DNA from: Bog-950 sp035299425
GTDB taxonomy: Bacteria > Bacteroidota > Bacteroidia > Chitinophagales > LD1
Assembly: GCA_035299425.1 (NCBI GenBank)
Contig: DATGWP010000202.1
Coordinates: 29,964 to 93,963 of the forward strand
Direction: 5' to 3'
DNA length: 64,000 nucleotides
The notes below the pieces were generated by a model that saw only the letters and a list, made by a program, of their open reading frames with translations, was not told where the DNA came from and ran no database searches. Positions 51,686 to 61,200 of this stretch are shown here, in pieces. Each line of letters opens with the position of its first letter. The stretch's first letter is position 1. Both the position numbers and the translations under genes were made by a program.

Positions 51686-53332
51686 CTACCTGCCCTTAAC
51701 CAGCACCAAATCATTCTGTGTCCAGTTATCGTGCATATGGTATAACTCTTCCAGGTTTTTACCGGCAGCAAACTGTGCTGTAGTTAAATACAACTTGCCC
51801 GGTTTAATCACAGTGTCAAACTGCATAACCATTTTATTGCTACGTGTAAGGTAGTAGGGTATTTCGTAAGCCAGCAAGGCCGCAGTTTTATGTGTAACCT
51901 CTTTCAACTTCAGCGGGCCAATGCCCAATTCCGATTTAAATACATAAGGATTTTCTGCCCAATAAATTTGCTCGCCGTTTGCAATCTTAAGTATCTCACT
52001 TGTTGTTTTTCTATATGTCATATGCTTATCGTTAGCAAGCATAACCGGATAATAAAAAGTGCTTAATGCAAACCGTAACAACACTAAAAACAAGAGTGTA
52101 GAAAATGTTCTATGTGGAACATATTTGATAGTGTACAATGCGATAATTACAGAGAGAAAAGCAAACAAAATTGATTTAAAAAATATAGCAGAAATTTCTT
52201 TTGTGTAAGGTGCAAATGGCAATACTAAAAATAGTAGTACAAAAAGGCACATACCGCCTATTATCAGTTTCTGAATAACAGCATAAAACTTCTCGAACTT
52301 ACCGGTACGTACTTCTAAGAAATAAGCAAGCAGCGTAGTAATAAACGGAAAGAACATATAGATATACCTGTTCTTTAACTCACCGGTAAACCAATAGATA
52401 GGAATGTTGCAGGCAATAAATATCAGGCAGAACATAAGCAACCTGTTCTCTTTTACTTTGGCATAAAAATCTTTCCTGAACCAAAACACTACAAATACAG
52501 ACCAGGGCAAAAGCAGTTGTATTAGTAACAAGGGAAAACTAATCGCACCTGTAATTGTTTTAATTAATCCGCTCTCTACTCCCGAGCGTTGAGTAGCCTC
52601 TTTGGTTAATCTTACAAGTAAGCCAACTACATCTGCCTGCTGTGCATATACATAAAAATAACCGCCGCTTATAGCTACCAGTAATAAAATACCAAGTATG
52701 TGCTGCCAATAAAAAAGGCGCTTAAATTCTCTGTTATAAATAAACCAACCCAACAATGTAAGCGCCTGAAAAGCTAAGGATGGTGGACCTTTGGTAATTA
52801 CACCCAGCGCGGTACACAAATAGGAGGTAAGAAACAGCAGTAAATAATCTTTGCGTTCGTAAAAAAAGAAGATGCACATTACCTGCAGGTATACAAGCAA
52901 CGAGTAGAATAAATCAATTTCACCCGCATTTATACTTCCATAGAAAAAGATATCAGCCGAGGTAAGAAAGAATAATGATGCAAGAATAGATGTATGACCC
53001 TTAAAGTATTTTCGGCTAAACAGGTAGTGAAACAAACCGGTAAGGAGAAAAGAAACGAGGGAGGGAACCCTTACCACCCACTCGCCGAATGAATGAAACA
53101 ACTTAAAACATAAAACTATAAGCCAGTTGAATAAAGGAGGTTTATTGTAATAATCCCATCCGTTTATTTTGGGCACTATATAATTGCCCGTCAAATACAT
53201 TTCTAAGGCAACAATTGCCCGGCGGGGTTCTTCTGCCCGTAACTCCATCATGCCAGACCCATAGAACAACGATAACGGCAGCAATACAACTATAAGAACT
53301 ATCAGGGCTTTGCTGCTGGGTTTCACGCGCAA
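51686..53332 (-). CDS. ArnT/PMT-like glycosyltransferase (GT39/GT83 family)
   Basis: A 548-residue polytopic membrane protein. The first extracytoplasmic loop has MELRAEEPRRAIVALEMYLT, where the E-E pair corresponds to the catalytic acidic loop of ArnT/PMT enzymes, followed by GNYIVPKINGWDYYNKPPLFNW. About 10 membrane segments follow. Such enzymes transfer a sugar from a lipid carrier to lipid A, lipids or proteins. The frame begins with TTG at 53332 abutting the stop of the psd gene; GTG at 53326 is an alternative. A parS-like 16-mer lies within the reading frame at 52106-52121. Confidence 0.85.
   Translation of the reverse strand: MRVKPSSKALIVLIVVLLPLSLFYGSGMMELRAEEPRRAIVALEMYLTGNYIVPKINGWDYYNKPPLFNWLIVLCFKLFHSFGEWVVRVPSLVSFLLTGLFHYLFSRKYFKGHTSILASLFFLTSADIFFYGSINAGEIDLFYSLLVYLQVMCIFFFYERKDYLLLFLTSYLCTALGVITKGPPSLAFQALTLLGWFIYNREFKRLFYWQHILGILLLVAISGGYFYVYAQQADVVGLLVRLTKEATQRSGVESGLIKTITGAISFPLLLIQLLLPWSVFVVFWFRKDFYAKVKENRLLMFCLIFIACNIPIYWFTGELKNRYIYMFFPFITTLLAYFLEVRTGKFEKFYAVIQKLIIGGMCLFVLLFLVLPFAPYTKEISAIFFKSILFAFLSVIIALYTIKYVPHRTFSTLLFLVLLRFALSTFYYPVMLANDKHMTYRKTTSEILKIANGEQIYWAENPYVFKSELGIGPLKLKEVTHKTAALLAYEIPYYLTRSNKMVMQFDTVIKPGKLYLTTAQFAAGKNLEELYHMHDNWTQNDLVLVKGR
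52106..52121. other. parS-like ParB binding site 3 (inside a coding region)
   Basis: TGTTCTATGTGGAACA matches TGTTCCACGTGGAACA at 14 of 16 positions. It lies in the ArnT-like gene about 3 kb from the origin candidate. It could be chance; the other two sites make it more believable. Confidence 0.4.
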
Positions 53333-53971
53333 CTATTTTTCGTGGCCAAGTATACTTTCCCCATCAATAGTTACATCTCCCACTTTTACATCAACTGCTA
53401 CATCGTGCGGAAGTAATACCGATACCTGGCTGCCAAATTTTATTAAACCTATTACATCACCTTGTTTAACTTCCTGATCATTTGCCGTAAAATCAACTAT
53501 TCTACGTGCTACAAAACCAGCAATCTGCACAACTTTGTATTTTTTGCCGGTGGTTGTTTCCATTAAAAATTCGTTGTGTTCGTTTTCGAACCGCAGCCCA
53601 TACTCGTTGCTCATTACAACAGCATTATTAAAATTTCCTTTTTGATAGTGCTTTGATATAACCTTACCCGCAGTAGGGGCCCGCTGATAATGCACATTGG
53701 TTACATCCATTTGTATAGATATAATAGTGCCACCGGTATCCACATCTTTTGTCCACACGTTAATAACCCCCATTATACCTTTAGGTACCATCAGGTTATC
53801 TGCCGTCCATCGCTTTACCGATACTACTTTACCGTTAGCAGGTGCTACAAAAACCGAATTGTTATGTGGGATGTTTCTGGCCGGCTGGCGCAAAAACCAA
53901 AACTGGTAATAAGCTGCCAGTACTACACAAATTACGGCTATACCAATAAGAAAACGTTGCAGTATTTTCAT
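53333..53971 (-). CDS. psd: phosphatidylserine decarboxylase (short, envelope-anchored form)
   Basis: A 212-residue enzyme that decarboxylates phosphatidylserine to phosphatidylethanolamine. A single N-terminal helix (about 8-25) anchors it. The body has the VTNVHYQRAPTAG block (catalytic His region) and LIKFGSQVSVLLP, where the Gly-Ser bond is the expected self-cleavage site giving the pyruvoyl group. The E. coli LGST is replaced by FGS, as in the short PSD subfamily. It abuts the ArnT-like gene with no gap and follows the L,D-transpeptidase gene by 71 bp, so the three may form an envelope transcript. Confidence 0.92.
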   Translation of the reverse strand: MKILQRFLIGIAVICVVLAAYYQFWFLRQPARNIPHNNSVFVAPANGKVVSVKRWTADNLMVPKGIMGVINVWTKDVDTGGTIISIQMDVTNVHYQRAPTAGKVISKHYQKGNFNNAVVMSNEYGLRFENEHNEFLMETTTGKKYKVVQIAGFVARRIVDFTANDQEVKQGDVIGLIKFGSQVSVLLPHDVAVDVKVGDVTIDGESILGHEK

Positions 53972-54042
53972 GCTGCTAATCTAAAAATATACTGGCCTAC
54001 CGCTGTATGTATTTTACTGGTGCTCTTTTTTTTAAACTACTT

Positions 54043-54828
54043 CTATTTAGATGAAGCTGAAACCGACGCCGGATCTATGAACTTATAGTAACCATCGGCA
54101 GCTACATAAAACTCAGGCAGCCGGTTTGTTTTTTCAAACATCTGGTAACCCGTAGCCAGGTTGTTCCACAACTTCAGGTTTCTGCTAAACTGTGGAAACC
54201 TGGCATAATGCTGCATATTTTCGGTAGTCATTTTAAAAGGATAAATAAGCACAGGTATTTTTATTTGACCGTTGGTGCGCGCCTTAACAGCGCATATATA
54301 TATATCCTCTATGTAGTAATTACTCATAGCCAGGCAGCCGGCACTGGCCTTTCCGCCGTGTATATAAATATCTCCCCCTTTATGCGATGCACTGCTAAGT
54401 ATCATATCCGATTCGTTAGGGTAACTTATACCCAGCGATAAATGATAGCTGCTTACAGGATTAAAATCATCTATGTAGTAATAGCCCTCGGGTACCTGGC
54501 AATCGCCCTGCTGACGTTTAGGCCCCAATGTGCCCGACATGGCATATACCTTAAATTCATTAAACTTTATGTATTTGCCATCCGGCTTCTGCACCCATAG
54601 TTCCATGGTTTCTTCGGCCTTAAATGCCCGGATAAATACATTACCAAACGTTTCTTCGGGAATCTCCTTTGAACGGCACTTCATTTTAACATACTCTTCT
54701 TTGCGCGAATAAGCATCGCTTACCCGCTCAAAGTTCTTTTGAGATTCTTCAAATGAATAGCTGCCCGGAGCAAATGCCGAGGCTATACAAAATACCGCTA
54801 AGAAAAATGCTGCGTTGATACCACCCAT
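54043..54828 (-). CDS. L,D-transpeptidase (YkuD-fold), secreted
   Basis: A 261-residue protein with a signal peptide (about 1-22, ending SAFAPGSYS). The catalytic motif is DIYIHGGKASAGCLAM (HGG, then SxGC with the nucleophile Cys) near residues 154-169. A KVYAMSGTLGPKRQQGDCQ segment and FNPVSSYHLSLGISYPN lie before it. It would form 3-3 cross-links in peptidoglycan or attach proteins to it. It is the first gene of the minus-strand group that starts beside the origin candidate. Confidence 0.88.
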   Translation of the reverse strand: MGGINAAFFLAVFCIASAFAPGSYSFEESQKNFERVSDAYSRKEEYVKMKCRSKEIPEETFGNVFIRAFKAEETMELWVQKPDGKYIKFNEFKVYAMSGTLGPKRQQGDCQVPEGYYYIDDFNPVSSYHLSLGISYPNESDMILSSASHKGGDIYIHGGKASAGCLAMSNYYIEDIYICAVKARTNGQIKIPVLIYPFKMTTENMQHYARFPQFSRNLKLWNNLATGYQMFEKTNRLPEFYVAADGYYKFIDPASVSASSK

Positions 54829-55362
54829 GCTTAAATAATAAAAACGTGAATCAGGTTGTTTTTGTGTGGGCTACAAATCTCCTGAATAATATACGTTAAA
54901 GCACTATATCCAGGTTCTGAAAAAACTTGTATTTTACACAATCCACACACTGTATTAATCATAATTAAGTTTTAAAAAATATAACCGGTTATTATTAGTG
55001 CTGTGAATTGTTAGATAAACTTTGTGCCATAAAATTTTGCGTTCACATTATTCCTATACGATACACACCAACTAACAGGGTATGTAGATTGCAAACCCGC
55101 GCTGTAGCTGCAAAGTGTAGCTTTATTCACACAGTGTTGATAGCAATGTTGACATCCTAAACAGCATAACTTTACGCTAACACTATGTTGACGTAAGTGT
55201 GGATAGTGTTGGAGTTGTGCCCAAAAAAATTTTCCGGAACAGCCACGTCATTTTTGGCCGGAATAGCAAAAAGAATTTTGAGCGACTTACCCACAGTTAT
55301 ACACCAGTGCCAACAGGGTATATGTGGATAGCTAAAAAACAACACAAAATATTTATTATCAA
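54829..55362. other. candidate replication origin (oriC): AT-rich, DnaA-box cluster, no gene
   Basis: A 534-bp gap with no supported ORF. Five 9-mers match TTATNCACA at 8 or 9 of 9 positions: 55123-55131 (+, exact), 55198-55206 (-), 55287-55295 (+), 55297-55305 (+) and 55323-55331 (-). The last four lie within 134 bp. Weaker candidates sit at 54939-54947 and around 55060. An AT-rich stretch (54925-55000, with TTAAAAAATATAA) could be the unwinding element. Nearby genes include nadD, psd and an L,D-transpeptidase. Local gene order is partly divergent from this point. dnaA is not in the window, which is not unusual in this phylum. GC skew was not computed. Confidence 0.6.
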
Positions 55363-55935
55363 CTACTTATATAAATTCATCTCATCTATATACTTCCACA
55401 CCGGATCGGGTAAAAAATACTCCATAGAAATGCCCTTTTTAAGGCTGCTGCGTATAAAAGTGGACGAGATATCGAGGAAGGGAAAATCAAGTAAGGTGAT
55501 GTTTTTATTGTTAGGGTAGGGGTTAACAGCCGAACCCCTGCGGTTATACACATATAAGGGGTAGTTATTCAAAATAAGCTCGTAATTCTTCCATTTATGG
55601 ATTGTTTCCAGGTTATCGCTGCCCATTATCAGGCAAAACTGGTGTTGGGGATATTTTTCCTTTAAATAGGTAAGTGTATCTATAGTGTAACTCGGTTTGG
55701 GTAATTTAAACTCAATGTTGGAGGCGTAGAGGTTGGTGTTTTTCTCAATAGCCAGGTTGATAAGGTTAAGCCGGTCGTACTCGCCCAGCATGGTTTCTTT
55801 TTGTTTAAAGGGGCTTTGGGGCGATACTACCAGCCATACTTTATCAAGGTCGGTAGTTTCGCACAGGTAGTTAGCAATAATAAGGTGGCCGTTGTGTACG
55901 GGGTTAAACGAACCAAAGAAGAGACCTATTTTCAC
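55363..55935 (-). CDS. nadD: nicotinate-nucleotide adenylyltransferase
   Basis: About 190 residues from GTG at 55935 (a TTG 9 bp upstream is also in frame). It makes NaAD from nicotinate mononucleotide and ATP in NAD synthesis. The nucleotide-binding motif GLFFGSFNPVHNGHLIIA is at the N-terminus (the HxGH pair in VHNGH). IMGSDNLETIHKWKNYE and ISSTFIRSSLKKGISMEYFL (ISSTxIR) are near the end. Its start is embedded in a 40-bp sequence duplicated at 56908-56948. Confidence 0.95.
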   Translation of the reverse strand: MKIGLFFGSFNPVHNGHLIIANYLCETTDLDKVWLVVSPQSPFKQKETMLGEYDRLNLINLAIEKNTNLYASNIEFKLPKPSYTIDTLTYLKEKYPQHQFCLIMGSDNLETIHKWKNYELILNNYPLYVYNRRGSAVNPYPNNKNITLLDFPFLDISSTFIRSSLKKGISMEYFLPDPVWKYIDEMNLYK

Positions 55936-55974
55936 GGGCAACAATTAGTTTAGCAAAGAAAAGTAATTAGTTGA
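55933..55974. repeat. direct repeat copy 1, containing the nadD start
   Basis: CACGGGCAACAATTAGTTTA followed by GCAAAGAAAAGTAATTAGTTGA. The second copy at 56908-56948 reads CACGGGTAAAAATTAGAATA and GCAAAAAAATCAATTAGTTGA. Similarity also extends left into the nadD 5' end (CAAAGAAG ... TATTT). Confidence 0.65.
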
Positions 55975-55988
55975 AACCCATTTAAAGG

Positions 55989-56879
55989 ATGGCAATAAGC
56001 ACGTTTATAAAGTCGATATTTTTTAAAACAGCCGAACATAAGTTACGGATGCAAGAACTTATCGACGGGCTAGCGGAAAATTTAAAAGACGGTAAAGAGA
56101 CTGAGACAAATAAAGAAATAGAAAGGCTTGCGCCGCTTTTGTCATTAAAGCAAATGCATAATGCGCTGGAATATTTTTATAGCATTTGGGTGAAATTGTT
56201 AAAGAAAGAAACAGACTATAATAAAATGCAGGTGGTACAAAACCTCTGTATAGCCAGGGGAGAGGATATTTGCCCCTACCTGGATAAAACAGCATTTGGA
56301 GACGATAGCTGTATACAAGGTTATGCGATAGATATTTTATGCAAAATGGCAGCAACTAAAGGAACAAGAAAACAAAAAACGCTGGAGCTGATAAATGAAA
56401 ACCTCGATGATTTTTACTATGAAACCTTGATGCCCACCATGTATAGTTTAGGTTATTTTGAAAATGAACCACTGGTAGAAGAAATGTTTAAGCGGCAACT
56501 TGAACAGATAAAAGGCAGCTACATTGATTTTATTACTATGCTAAAACCTTGCGTTTGGAATTATAAAAAAATAGTAAAAGGTTACATGCCGCTGCTAAAA
56601 ACAATAATACTTGAAAGCGATGAAAAGGATTACTCGTTGTTTGAAATGGCTTATATAATGAAAAGCAAAAATGGCGAAGAAATGAAGGCCTATGATGAAA
56701 AAGGAAATGAATTTACCGCCGAGGAAGGAATAGAAGCAAACAAGTTAAGTGCAGCTGCTATTTTTTTTGAAGTAGAGAAATACGACCCACAGGTAAATGC
56801 ATTTATAGCAGAGGTAGCCCAAAATTCAAAATTCGAAAGCCATAAAAAGTGTGCTGAGAGCTTGCTGGCGAAAAATTAG
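55989..56879 (+). CDS. helical protein of unknown function
   Basis: A 296-residue protein without a signal peptide or membrane helix. It is predicted mostly helical (LLSLKQMHNALEYFYSIWVKLL, IQGYAIDILCKMAATKGTRK, HEAT/TPR-like in feel), and no catalytic motif was seen. Three cysteines lie in the middle part. It sits between two copies of a 40-bp duplicated sequence that includes the nadD start, and starts 54 bp from nadD on the opposite strand, so it may share a bidirectional promoter region with it. I do not recognise the family. Confidence 0.65.
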   Translation: MAISTFIKSIFFKTAEHKLRMQELIDGLAENLKDGKETETNKEIERLAPLLSLKQMHNALEYFYSIWVKLLKKETDYNKMQVVQNLCIARGEDICPYLDKTAFGDDSCIQGYAIDILCKMAATKGTRKQKTLELINENLDDFYYETLMPTMYSLGYFENEPLVEEMFKRQLEQIKGSYIDFITMLKPCVWNYKKIVKGYMPLLKTIILESDEKDYSLFEMAYIMKSKNGEEMKAYDEKGNEFTAEEGIEANKLSAAAIFFEVEKYDPQVNAFIAEVAQNSKFESHKKCAESLLAKN

Positions 56880-56907
56880 ATGGTATCTCTGCAAAGAAGC
56901 TTATTTG

Positions 56908-56948
56908 CACGGGTAAAAATTAGAATAGCAAAAAAATCAATTAGTTGA
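56908..56948. repeat. direct repeat copy 2: relic of the nadD 5' region
   Basis: Matches copy 1 at about 32 of 41 positions by eye. It lies between the helical protein gene and the next gene, and its last bases are the start (TTGATG) of that gene. It appears to be left from a duplication that carried the nadD start and its upstream promoter. Confidence 0.6.
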
Positions 56949-57922
56949 TGCGCGTAATAATTTTTGTGTGTACTCTTTTTGCTGTGGCCATAGCATATGG
57001 CCAAACGGGGGAACTTACCTACCACCTGGTAAAAAAAGACAGCACCGCGTTTAACTGTAAAATACTGGTAGAAAAGCCCAAGGGCTATTTAGTACAGCTG
57101 GAAAACGATAGTATACAATTGGTACTTCGTAGCCAGGTAGCAGGCTTGTATATAGTAGAGACTGCAGGAAAGGTGGTAAGTGTAGACTCCATATCGAAAA
57201 GGGACATAAAAAACCTGGAACAAAAAGAAGTAGCTAAAGAGAAACACAAAACCTGGGATACCTGCTTTGTGGTGACACAGGATGGCGACACCCTATATGG
57301 AAAAGTGGAGGGTAGTATAGATTATTCCTTAGGTGGTGGTAGCCGCTACGAATTGAAAGAAGCAGTGCCCATGGGAGGTTTTTTGGCAGATGCAATAAAA
57401 TTTGTTTTTGCGGGCGATAGTGAGCAGGTTTTTAATACCGCCGAAATAAAAGAGCTTTACCTGTATAGACGCAGCGAAGAGTTTCGCCGCTATATATCGA
57501 TTAAAGAAGACAACGGGAATGAAAATTTATACCGGATAATAGTGGAGGGGAAATGCCGGCTGCTATACAGGTTGATTGCTGAACACCCGGCAGCTGCCAT
57601 GCAACAACCCTTTTTGGGTAATACCGCAGCAGATCCGTTAGGTGGTGGTTATTTCCCTGTATTTTCACGAGGGCCGGGCAGCATGAATACTGCAGCGCAG
57701 TTTTATATTTACTACAAGAATAAGTTGACAACTATAAGAAGCGACTCTCGTGGCAATTTATTCGCCGCCTTATCCAATTTAAGTTTTAATGAAAAAAGCC
57801 GGGAGCTGTTTGCAGAATGCCCTGCCTTAGTAGAAGAGATAGAAGAAGAAACTGCCCGCACCGCTAACCTGCGCGAAATAGTAAAACAGTTTAACCTGTG
57901 CCTGGCAAAAAGGGTTGAGTAA
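56948..57922 (+). CDS. secreted protein of unknown function
   Basis: About 324 residues from ATG at 56948; an in-frame TTG 3 nt earlier belongs to the repeat. Signal peptide RVIIFVCTLFAVAIAYGQ. The mature part has a beta-rich N-terminal half with two GDTLYGKVEG- and KDSTAFNCKILVEK-like segments (similar to short Bacteroidota secreted domains that respond to D-T-x-x-G patterns), then a charged, partly helical C-terminus (SRELFAECPALVEEIEEETA). No catalytic motif. It is followed by about 300 bp without a gene. Confidence 0.65.
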   Translation: MRVIIFVCTLFAVAIAYGQTGELTYHLVKKDSTAFNCKILVEKPKGYLVQLENDSIQLVLRSQVAGLYIVETAGKVVSVDSISKRDIKNLEQKEVAKEKHKTWDTCFVVTQDGDTLYGKVEGSIDYSLGGGSRYELKEAVPMGGFLADAIKFVFAGDSEQVFNTAEIKELYLYRRSEEFRRYISIKEDNGNENLYRIIVEGKCRLLYRLIAEHPAAAMQQPFLGNTAADPLGGGYFPVFSRGPGSMNTAAQFYIYYKNKLTTIRSDSRGNLFAALSNLSFNEKSRELFAECPALVEEIEEETARTANLREIVKQFNLCLAKRVE

Positions 57923-58231
57923 GCTTTCATAGGCGCTTAACCAGAAGCAGTTAAATAATAACACTTGCACATGCTAACTGCGGTTTTGTATATGTCAAGC
58001 GACAAAAGCCAGTGTGCCGAAGCCATTTTGCCCCATCAATTTACAGAATGAACCCGGCTAATTTTTTCCTAACCAAAAAAGTCCATTCCATTTTATAACT
58101 TCATTGTTGCCACGCGGGAAAATGGCAGAAAAAAGGCCCGCAATAAGACAAAATCCGAAAAAGACCTGGAGGGAGTAAACAACGTATTTTACATTTAGTA
58201 CATCATTAAAACAGAACATACAGAATTGCCC
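57923..58231. other. 309-bp gene-free leader of the SprB-like gene
   Basis: I see no ORF with coding character or an RNA gene here. It is AT-rich with TACATTTA (58190-58197, 7/8 of TAnnTTTG) 34 nt before the next start, so the promoter is probably near its end. Confidence 0.4.
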
Positions 58232-61200
58232 ATGCGTATTCTTTACTATCATCGAATTGCACTTTCTATTATCTGTGTATTGGGCTTAGCAGCCGCTAAA
58301 GCCCAGCCCGGTTGCCCGGATGTTAATGCCGGTACCGATGTATCGCTGCCCTGCGGAACAAATTGCGCAAACCTAACAGCCACGGCTTTTCAAACCGGTG
58401 CTACTACAAGTTATACGGCGTCTTCTATTCCTTACGCCCCTCCTTTTCCATTTACCGGAGGCACCCAAATTATTATAAATACAGATGATATATGGAGTAG
58501 CGTAATTACACTTCCTTTTACCTTTTGTTTTTATGGTAACTCATATACCCAGGCAATAATAGGGGCTAACGGGCTTGTTTCATTTAATATAGCAGATGCG
58601 GGATTGCGCTGTGAATGGGATTTTTCAAGCCCGATACCAACCCCCGGCCCTCCCCCTGCAGGTATTTACAATAACTCTATTAATGGCGCATTTCATGATA
58701 TGGATCCTTCTGTAGGCACGCTGGTAACTTTTTTTCCGCCTACATTTAGCTACCCGGCCAACATAAATTATGCAGTTTTGGGTACGGCACCTTGCCGGAC
58801 TTTTGTTGTTAATTTTAGTACCGTGCCCCTGTATAGCTGCACCAGCCTGCAAACAACCCAGCAGATTGTAATGTATGAAACAACGAATGTGATAGAAGTG
58901 TATATAAAAGACAAACCTGCGTGCCCGGGATGGAACTCGGGTAATTCGGTAATTGGTATACAGAATATTGACGGTACAGCGGGGGTAACACCGCCAAACC
59001 GCAATACCGGCAACTGGTCGGCCAGCAACGAAGCATGGCGCTTTACGCCTACCGGCCCATCCATTGTAGCGCTAAGCTGGTTTCAGGGCGCTACTCAGAT
59101 AGGTACCGGCAGTACCATAAGTGTTTGCCCCGGCAGTAACACCACGTATACAGCACAAGCAGTGTATACACCATGTGCGGGTGGCACACCCGTAGTAGTT
59201 ACCGATGATGTAACTGTAACCCTGGCTGGCGCTTTGCAGGCCGGTATCGACTCTTCGCACGATGTAAGCTGCTTTGGCAGCAATAACGGCGAGGCGTTTG
59301 CCTATGCCAGCACTACCAATGCCGGCTTAACCTATGGGTGGGCCGATGGAGCTACTACATTGACCCGCACAGGCCTTGCACCGGGCACTTATATTTTTAC
59401 AGCTACCGATGCCTCTAATTGCGTACGTGCCGATACGGTTATTATTAACCAGCCGGCGCAGCTTACGGCTAATGTACCTAACGCAAGCCAAACCAATTGT
59501 GCAGGTACGGGTACAGGCGTGCTGGTAGCCGGCAGGGCAGGAGGTACAGCCCCGTACACCTTTGTTTGGAATTCATCACCTGTACAAAATGATTCAATTC
59601 TGGATAACGTAGCAGCCGGCACCTATACAGTAACCGTGACCGATAGCGAAGGCTGCACAGCTCAAGCCAGCGGAACACTTACTATTAATACGGGTGGCAA
59701 TAACGTAACACTCGGCGCACCGGTTATTACGCAGCCCTTGTGCAATGGTGGCAACAACGGCTCTATAGCAGCAACCGCTACCGGTGGCAGCGGGGCCTAT
59801 AATTATGTATGGAGTAATGCGCAAACCACGGCCACCGCTACCGGCCTTACACAAGGCCAGTACAGCGTAACTGTAGATGACGGCGCCGGATGCACTGCCG
59901 CCGGTACTTATAACGTAGGCGAGCCTACACCACTGGTGATAGACCCGGCCAACATTACAAACATAGGTTGTGGTGGCGCAGCAGCAGGCGCTATTACTGC
60001 CAACGCATCGGGTGCTACGCCTAACTATACCTTTAGCTGGGTGCAGCAATCTACCAACCAGGCCCTCAGCGGACAAACAATTAATAACCTGGGTGCCGAT
60101 AATTATAATTTGACGGTAACTGATGCCAACGGCTGTTCGGCTACTGCTGCTTACACAATTACATCGGTGCCTCCACTTACCTTTACACAATCGCAAACAG
60201 AAGTTTCGTGTGCAGGCGGAAGCAACGGTACGGCTACCATAACCATAACAACCGGTACTGCACCCTATAGCTACAATTGGAACGGTAACGGCCCTACAGC
60301 CAATGCCACGCTTACCGGCATAAGCGCAGGTGTGGTAAACGTAACTGTGGCCGACCTTAACTGCACGGCAACGGCTACCTTTACTATTACCGAACCTACA
60401 CCCGTTACCATCAGCACTATAAACCAAACCGCTGTTTCGTGCTTTGGCGGTAGCGATGGCGCTGTAACGGTAGCGGCCAGTGGTGGCACACCCGGAACAA
60501 GCACAACACCATACACTTATTTATGGAGTACAACACCCGCACAAACCAACCCAACAGCTACAGGTTTGGCGGAAGCACCGGTAACTGTAATAGCAGCCGA
60601 TGCAAACAACTGTACAGCTTCGCAAACATATACACCTACGCAGCCTACCGAACTTATAGCCAGTGCCGATGCTACCGATGCAACTTGTTTTATGGCACCT
60701 AATGGCAGTGCTGAGGTAAATGCTACAGGCGGTCAGTTGCCGTACTCATATTTGTGGAGCGATAACCAGACAACAAAACTTGCCATGGGTTTAGTTGCCG
60801 GCACTTATACAGTAGTGGTTACCGATGGCAGCGGTTGCACAGCCACTGCCAGCGATGTGGTTAGTGAACCTTCAGACTTGTTGATTGCTACCAGCGCAAC
60901 ACCGGTTAAGTGTGTGGGCGAGGCTAACGGAACAATAACAGTAGTGGCCAACGGAGGAGTATCGCCCTATACCTATGTAGCCACACCCGATGGCGCGAAT
61001 TTTATATACCCTACCGATAGTGTAATACTGGGTCTTGCCATAGGCACTTACACCGTAATAGTATCCGACAGTTTTGGCTGCACCAAAACGGTACAGGCAG
61101 TAGTGCCTAATGCCACGCTTGATAACTTTACTACCTCTACCGATTCTACATCCTGCTACGGCACCGACTACAATGATGGCGGTGCGCATGTTATCAGCAC

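Noticed and set aside
55199..55519. 106-codon plus-strand frame overlapping the origin candidate and nadD
   Set aside because: It begins inside the DnaA-box cluster and continues antisense to nadD, with no motif or signal. Treated as chance.
57923..58231. Possible small RNA or tRNA gene in the gap
   Set aside because: No cloverleaf, no strong hairpin with a T-run and no recognisable RNA motif were found.
59594..60427. 277-codon minus-strand frame inside the SprB-like gene
   Set aside because: Composition is very Cys/Tyr/Gly-rich as expected from reading the antisense of Ala/Thr-rich repeats. No domain is seen.
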